From Paenibacillus phocaeensis (GTDB lineage: Bacteria > Bacillota > Bacilli > Paenibacillales > Paenibacillaceae): a DNA stretch of 64,000 nucleotides. The notes beneath the pieces are model-generated. The model saw only the letters and a list, made by a program, of their open reading frames with translations, had not been told where the DNA came from and ran no database searches. Where the stretch lies: assembly GCF_900021165.1 (NCBI RefSeq), contig NZ_FCOQ01000017.1:10945-74944 (forward strand), written 5' to 3'. The stretch's first letter is position 1; each line of letters begins with the position of its first letter. Positions 61,403-64,000 of this stretch are shown here, one piece after another. The position numbers and the translations under genes are program-made.

Positions 61403-61445
61403 TTGACGTTGAGAATGGTTCGCATATAATAATTAATATAAATAA
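61403..61445 (+). promoter_or_regulatory. ahpCF promoter with possible PerR site
   Basis: TTGACG (61403-61408), 16 bp, TATAAT (61425-61430). Overlapping TATAATAATTAATATAA resembles the PerR box TTATAATnATTATAA, with mismatches. PerR control of ahpCF is known in Bacillus. Confidence 0.5.
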
Positions 61446-61479
61446 CTGCTGAAACCAAAAACAAAGGAGAGTTCAAATC

Positions 61480-62043
61480 ATGTCATTGATTGGAAAAGAA
61501 GTCCTGCCTTTTAAAGCTCAAGCTTATCACAACGGTAAATTCATCGAGGTATCCGATGCCGACTTCAAAGGAAAATGGAGCGTCGTATGCTTCTATCCAG
61601 CCGACTTCACTTTCGTATGCCCTACCGAGCTGGAAGACTTGCAAGATCAATATGCAACATTGAAGGATCTGGGCGTGGAGGTCTACTCCGTATCGACCGA
61701 CTCCCACTTCGTGCACAAAGCTTGGCACGACAGCTCCGAAGCGATCGGCAAGGTTACTTATATCATGATCGGTGACCCTTCCCACACGATTTCCCGCAAC
61801 TTCGACGTATTGATCGAAGAAGAAGGCGTGGCGGATCGCGCAACTTTCATCATCGACCCGAATGGTGTAATCCAAGCCATCGAAATTACGGCTGGCGGCA
61901 TTGGACGCGATGCCAGCACGTTGATCGACAAGATCAAAGCGGCTCAATACGTTCATAACCATCCAGGTGAAGTTTGCCCGGCGAAATGGAAAGAAGGGGC
62001 TGCAACTTTGAAACCAAGCCTTGACTTGGTTGGCAAGATCTAA
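61480..62043 (+). CDS. ahpC: Alkyl hydroperoxide reductase peroxiredoxin subunit
   Basis: 187 residues, 2-Cys peroxiredoxin. Peroxidatic Cys in [17 protein letters not shown], resolving Cys in [13 protein letters not shown]. Reduces hydrogen peroxide and organic hydroperoxides and is re-reduced by AhpF, encoded 12 bp downstream. Strong AAGGAGAG ribosome site and promoter imply high expression. Confidence 0.97.
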   Translation: MSLIGKEVLPFKAQAYHNGKFIEVSDADFKGKWSVVCFYPADFTFVCPTELEDLQDQYATLKDLGVEVYSVSTDSHFVHKAWHDSSEAIGKVTYIMIGDPSHTISRNFDVLIEEEGVADRATFIIDPNGVIQAIEITAGGIGRDASTLIDKIKAAQYVHNHPGEVCPAKWKEGAATLKPSLDLVGKI

Positions 62044-62055
62044 GGAGAGAGAATT

Positions 62056-63585
62056 ATGAAACTGGATGCAGACATTAAACAACAGTTAGAGCAATATATT
62101 CAGCTTCTGGAAGGGAATGTTCTGCTGAAAGTCAGTGCCGGAACCGATGCGGTTTCGAACGAAATGATGGACCTCGTCAACGAGTTGTCCAGCATGTCGG
62201 ATAAAATTACCGTAGAGCAAACGACTTTACCCAGAACCCCTAGCTTCAGCGTGAATCGCGTGGGGGAAGACACCGGCATCACCTTTGCCGGTGTCCCGCT
62301 GGGCCATGAGTTTACTTCCCTGGTACTGGCTTTGTTGCAAGTCAGCGGAAGACCCCCGAAAGTTGAACAATCTATCATCGATCAAATCAAAGGGATTCAA
62401 GGCGAATACCGCTTTGAAACCTATGTGAGCTTGTCTTGCCACAATTGTCCGGACGTCGTTCAGGCCTTGAACCTGATGAGCGTGCTCAATCCCGGCATTT
62501 CTCATACGATGATCGACGGCGCGGCTTTTAAGGATGAAGTCGAGAGCAAAGAGATCATGGCGGTTCCAACCGTATTCCTGAACGGCGAGCTGTTCGGCAA
62601 CGGTCGGATGTCCGTCGAGGAGATTCTGGGCAAATTGGGTTCCTCGGACACGACGGCCTTCGAAGGCAAAGAGCCTTATGATGTGCTCGTCGTCGGGGGC
62701 GGACCTGCTGGCGCAAGTGCAGCGATCTATGCGGCACGCAAAGGTATTCGTACAGGGATCGTAGCGGAACGCTTCGGCGGACAAGTGAACGACACCCTGG
62801 GCATCGAGAATTTGATCGGCGTGAAATATACGGAAGGGCCTAAGCTTGCGGCCAATCTGGAAGAACACGCGAGAGAATACAATATCGACATCATGATGTC
62901 GCAGCGGGCCAAGGGACTTCAGAAGAAGGACCTGATCGAAGTGGAATTGGAGAACGGTGCGGTGCTGAAGAGCAAGACCGTCATCCTGTCCACCGGGGCA
63001 CGCTGGCGCAACATGAATGTGCCGGGCGAAGCGGAATTCAAGAACAAGGGCGTGGCGTATTGCCCGCACTGCGATGGTCCGTTGTTCGCAGGGAAACGCG
63101 TCGCTGTCGTCGGCGGAGGCAACTCCGGCGTTGAGGCGGCCATCGACCTGGCGGGCGTAGCATCGCATGTGACCGTACTTGAATTCATGCCTGAACTGAA
63201 GGCGGATTCCGTCTTGCAGGATCGGCTGAACAGCTTGTCGAACACGACCGTGATCAAGAACGCGCAAGTGAAGGAAGTCACGGGGGACAGCAAGGTGAAC
63301 GGCGTTACCTATATCGATCGTGAAAGTGGCGAAGAGAAACATCTCGAGCTGGAAGGCGTATTCGTTCAAATCGGTCTCGTGCCGAACACGGAATGGCTGG
63401 AAGGTACGCTGGAACGCACCCGGATGGGCGAGATTATCGTCGATAACCGCGGGGCAACGACGATTCCTGGGGTATTTGCCGCCGGCGACTGCACGAATTC
63501 AGCCTACAAGCAAATCATCATCTCTATGGGATCGGGCGCGACCGCAGCCTTGGGCGCTTTCGATTACTTAATCCGCAATTCATAA
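62056..63585 (+). CDS. ahpF: Alkyl hydroperoxide reductase flavoprotein subunit
   Basis: 509 residues. The N-terminal double-thioredoxin domain has CHNCP (redox pair) after ETYVSLS. The FAD domain begins [22 protein letters not shown]; the thioredoxin-reductase-like pair is [13 protein letters not shown] domain [19 protein letters not shown]. Uses NADH to reduce AhpC. Operon with ahpC. Confidence 0.97.
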   Translation: MKLDADIKQQLEQYIQLLEGNVLLKVSAGTDAVSNEMMDLVNELSSMSDKITVEQTTLPRTPSFSVNRVGEDTGITFAGVPLGHEFTSLVLALLQVSGRPPKVEQSIIDQIKGIQGEYRFETYVSLSCHNCPDVVQALNLMSVLNPGISHTMIDGAAFKDEVESKEIMAVPTVFLNGELFGNGRMSVEEILGKLGSSDTTAFEGKEPYDVLVVGGGPAGASAAIYAARKGIRTGIVAERFGGQVNDTLGIENLIGVKYTEGPKLAANLEEHAREYNIDIMMSQRAKGLQKKDLIEVELENGAVLKSKTVILSTGARWRNMNVPGEAEFKNKGVAYCPHCDGPLFAGKRVAVVGGGNSGVEAAIDLAGVASHVTVLEFMPELKADSVLQDRLNSLSNTTVIKNAQVKEVTGDSKVNGVTYIDRESGEEKHLELEGVFVQIGLVPNTEWLEGTLERTRMGEIIVDNRGATTIPGVFAAGDCTNSAYKQIIISMGSGATAALGAFDYLIRNS

Positions 63586-63596
63586 TCGGCTATATA

Positions 63597-63635
63597 ACGG
63601 CGGTGCAGGGGGATTCCCTTGCGCCGCCGTTTTGG
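63597..63635 (+). terminator. Terminator of ahpCF
   Basis: ACGGCGGTGCAGGG GGATT CCCTTGCGCCGCCGT, long GC-rich stem followed by TTTT. Confidence 0.85.
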
Positions 63636-63666
63636 GTTAAATCTGATCACGAAATCAAACAGCAAA

Positions 63667-63701
63667 GGAGAGGGCGATCCACGCCCTCTCCGTTTTTTTT
63701 A
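63667..63701 (+). terminator. Second terminator after ahpCF
   Basis: GGAGAGGGCG ATCCA CGCCCTCTCC followed by eight Ts within 70 bp of the first terminator. Confidence 0.85.
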
Positions 63702-63842
63702 ATTCTGACGTTGAGCTGACCCAAAACTTGTTGAGATTTTGTCGAGTTTTGTATGATAGATTGTTATTTGCTTTTCATTAAAATTGTTGTATTCAAAATT
63801 TTAAAATAGAAATTGAAATAGATGGGAGAGAAAAGGAAAAGG

Positions 63843-64000
63843 ATGAAAAAGATCAAGAAGCGGTTTAAATTGAAATGGATGCGAGGATGGTCGATCGCTT
63901 TGTCCTTCCTGCTTGTAGCAAGCCTGCTCCCGATGCCGGGTTTGTTCGAGTCCCAGAGAGCTTACGCGGCTCCGGGGACCGTTACGGAGGCCGTGTATCC
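63843..64000 (+). CDS. Start of an exported protein, truncated by the window edge
   Basis: 52 codons visible. Lys-rich N-terminus (MKKIKKRFKLKWMRGW), hydrophobic SIALSFLLVASLLPMPGLF and a likely cleavage at AYA-AP mark a Sec signal peptide. The mature part begins APGTVTEAVYP. A purine-rich ribosome site precedes ATG 63843. Too short to assign; such starts are common in large cell-wall or carbohydrate-active proteins. Confidence 0.75.
   Translation, partial: MKKIKKRFKLKWMRGWSIALSFLLVASLLPMPGLFESQRAYAAPGTVTEAVY

Noticed and set aside
62227..63369. 380-codon frame antisense to ahpF
   Set aside because: Antisense shadow of a strongly conserved gene; no family resemblance.

Overview
The window looks like a Paenibacillus-type Firmicutes chromosome. 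It has moderate GC, strong GGAGG ribosome sites, frequent TTG/GTG starts, AraC-type response regulators paired with cache-type histidine kinases, Mrp antiporter genes and a large carbohydrate-use repertoire. The assignment comes from gene content and style, not from a species match.

Layout. 1-3.2 kb: an NCS2 nucleobase permease cut by the left edge, a FadR-type GntR regulator that appears to lack an AUG/GUG/UUG start at its natural position, and an MFS transporter. 3.36-4.4 kb: smpB and the tmRNA gene ssrA. 4.4 to about 21 kb: an accessory region that begins exactly at the 3' end of ssrA. It holds an AT-rich DUF262/DUF1524 (GmrSD-like) gene, a retron-like reverse transcriptase fused to a trypsin-like protease with a recognisable upstream msr-msd RNA, an McrB/DUF2357 (McrBC-type) restriction pair, a Doc/AbrB toxin-antitoxin pair, an iron-siderophore sensor plus binding protein, lipoproteins, a GyrI-like protein and an ECF sigma factor. 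Degraded copies of the ssrA 3' end recur at about 14.06, 18.93, 19.28, 20.97 and 23.96 kb, as expected from repeated island insertion at ssrA. 21-24.6 kb: a GH120 beta-xylosidase-like gene and a second, nearly identical Doc/AbrB copy with its own ssrA relic.

24.6-37.5 kb: two short-chain dehydrogenases with a divergent TetR regulator, a truncated CPBP protease, a sensor-domain membrane protein, an XRE regulator divergent from an epimerase-like gene, two overlapping WYL regulators, a slipin, a small coiled-coil repeat protein and a GH92 alpha-mannosidase. 37.5-44.2 kb: an IclR regulator divergent from a four-gene D-xylonate-type operon (iron-type alcohol dehydrogenase, YjhG-type dehydratase, GntP permease, YagE-type aldolase), with matching operator-like palindromes. 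44.3-53.1 kb: a secreted CBM9-CE1 feruloyl-esterase-like protein, a two-component system, and a sugar ABC transporter lacking its own ATPase. The esterase and the sugar-binding protein share a 64-bp promoter element. 53.2-64 kb: a recombinase-like protein missing the first catalytic arginine, a universal stress protein, the complete mrpABCDEFG antiporter operon, an HNH nuclease behind a structured leader, ahpCF, and the start of an exported protein.

Common themes are plant cell-wall sugar use (GH120, feruloyl esterase, sugar ABC importer, xylonate pathway, GH92) and a tmRNA-anchored defence island. No CRISPR array, rRNA or intact tRNA gene was seen.
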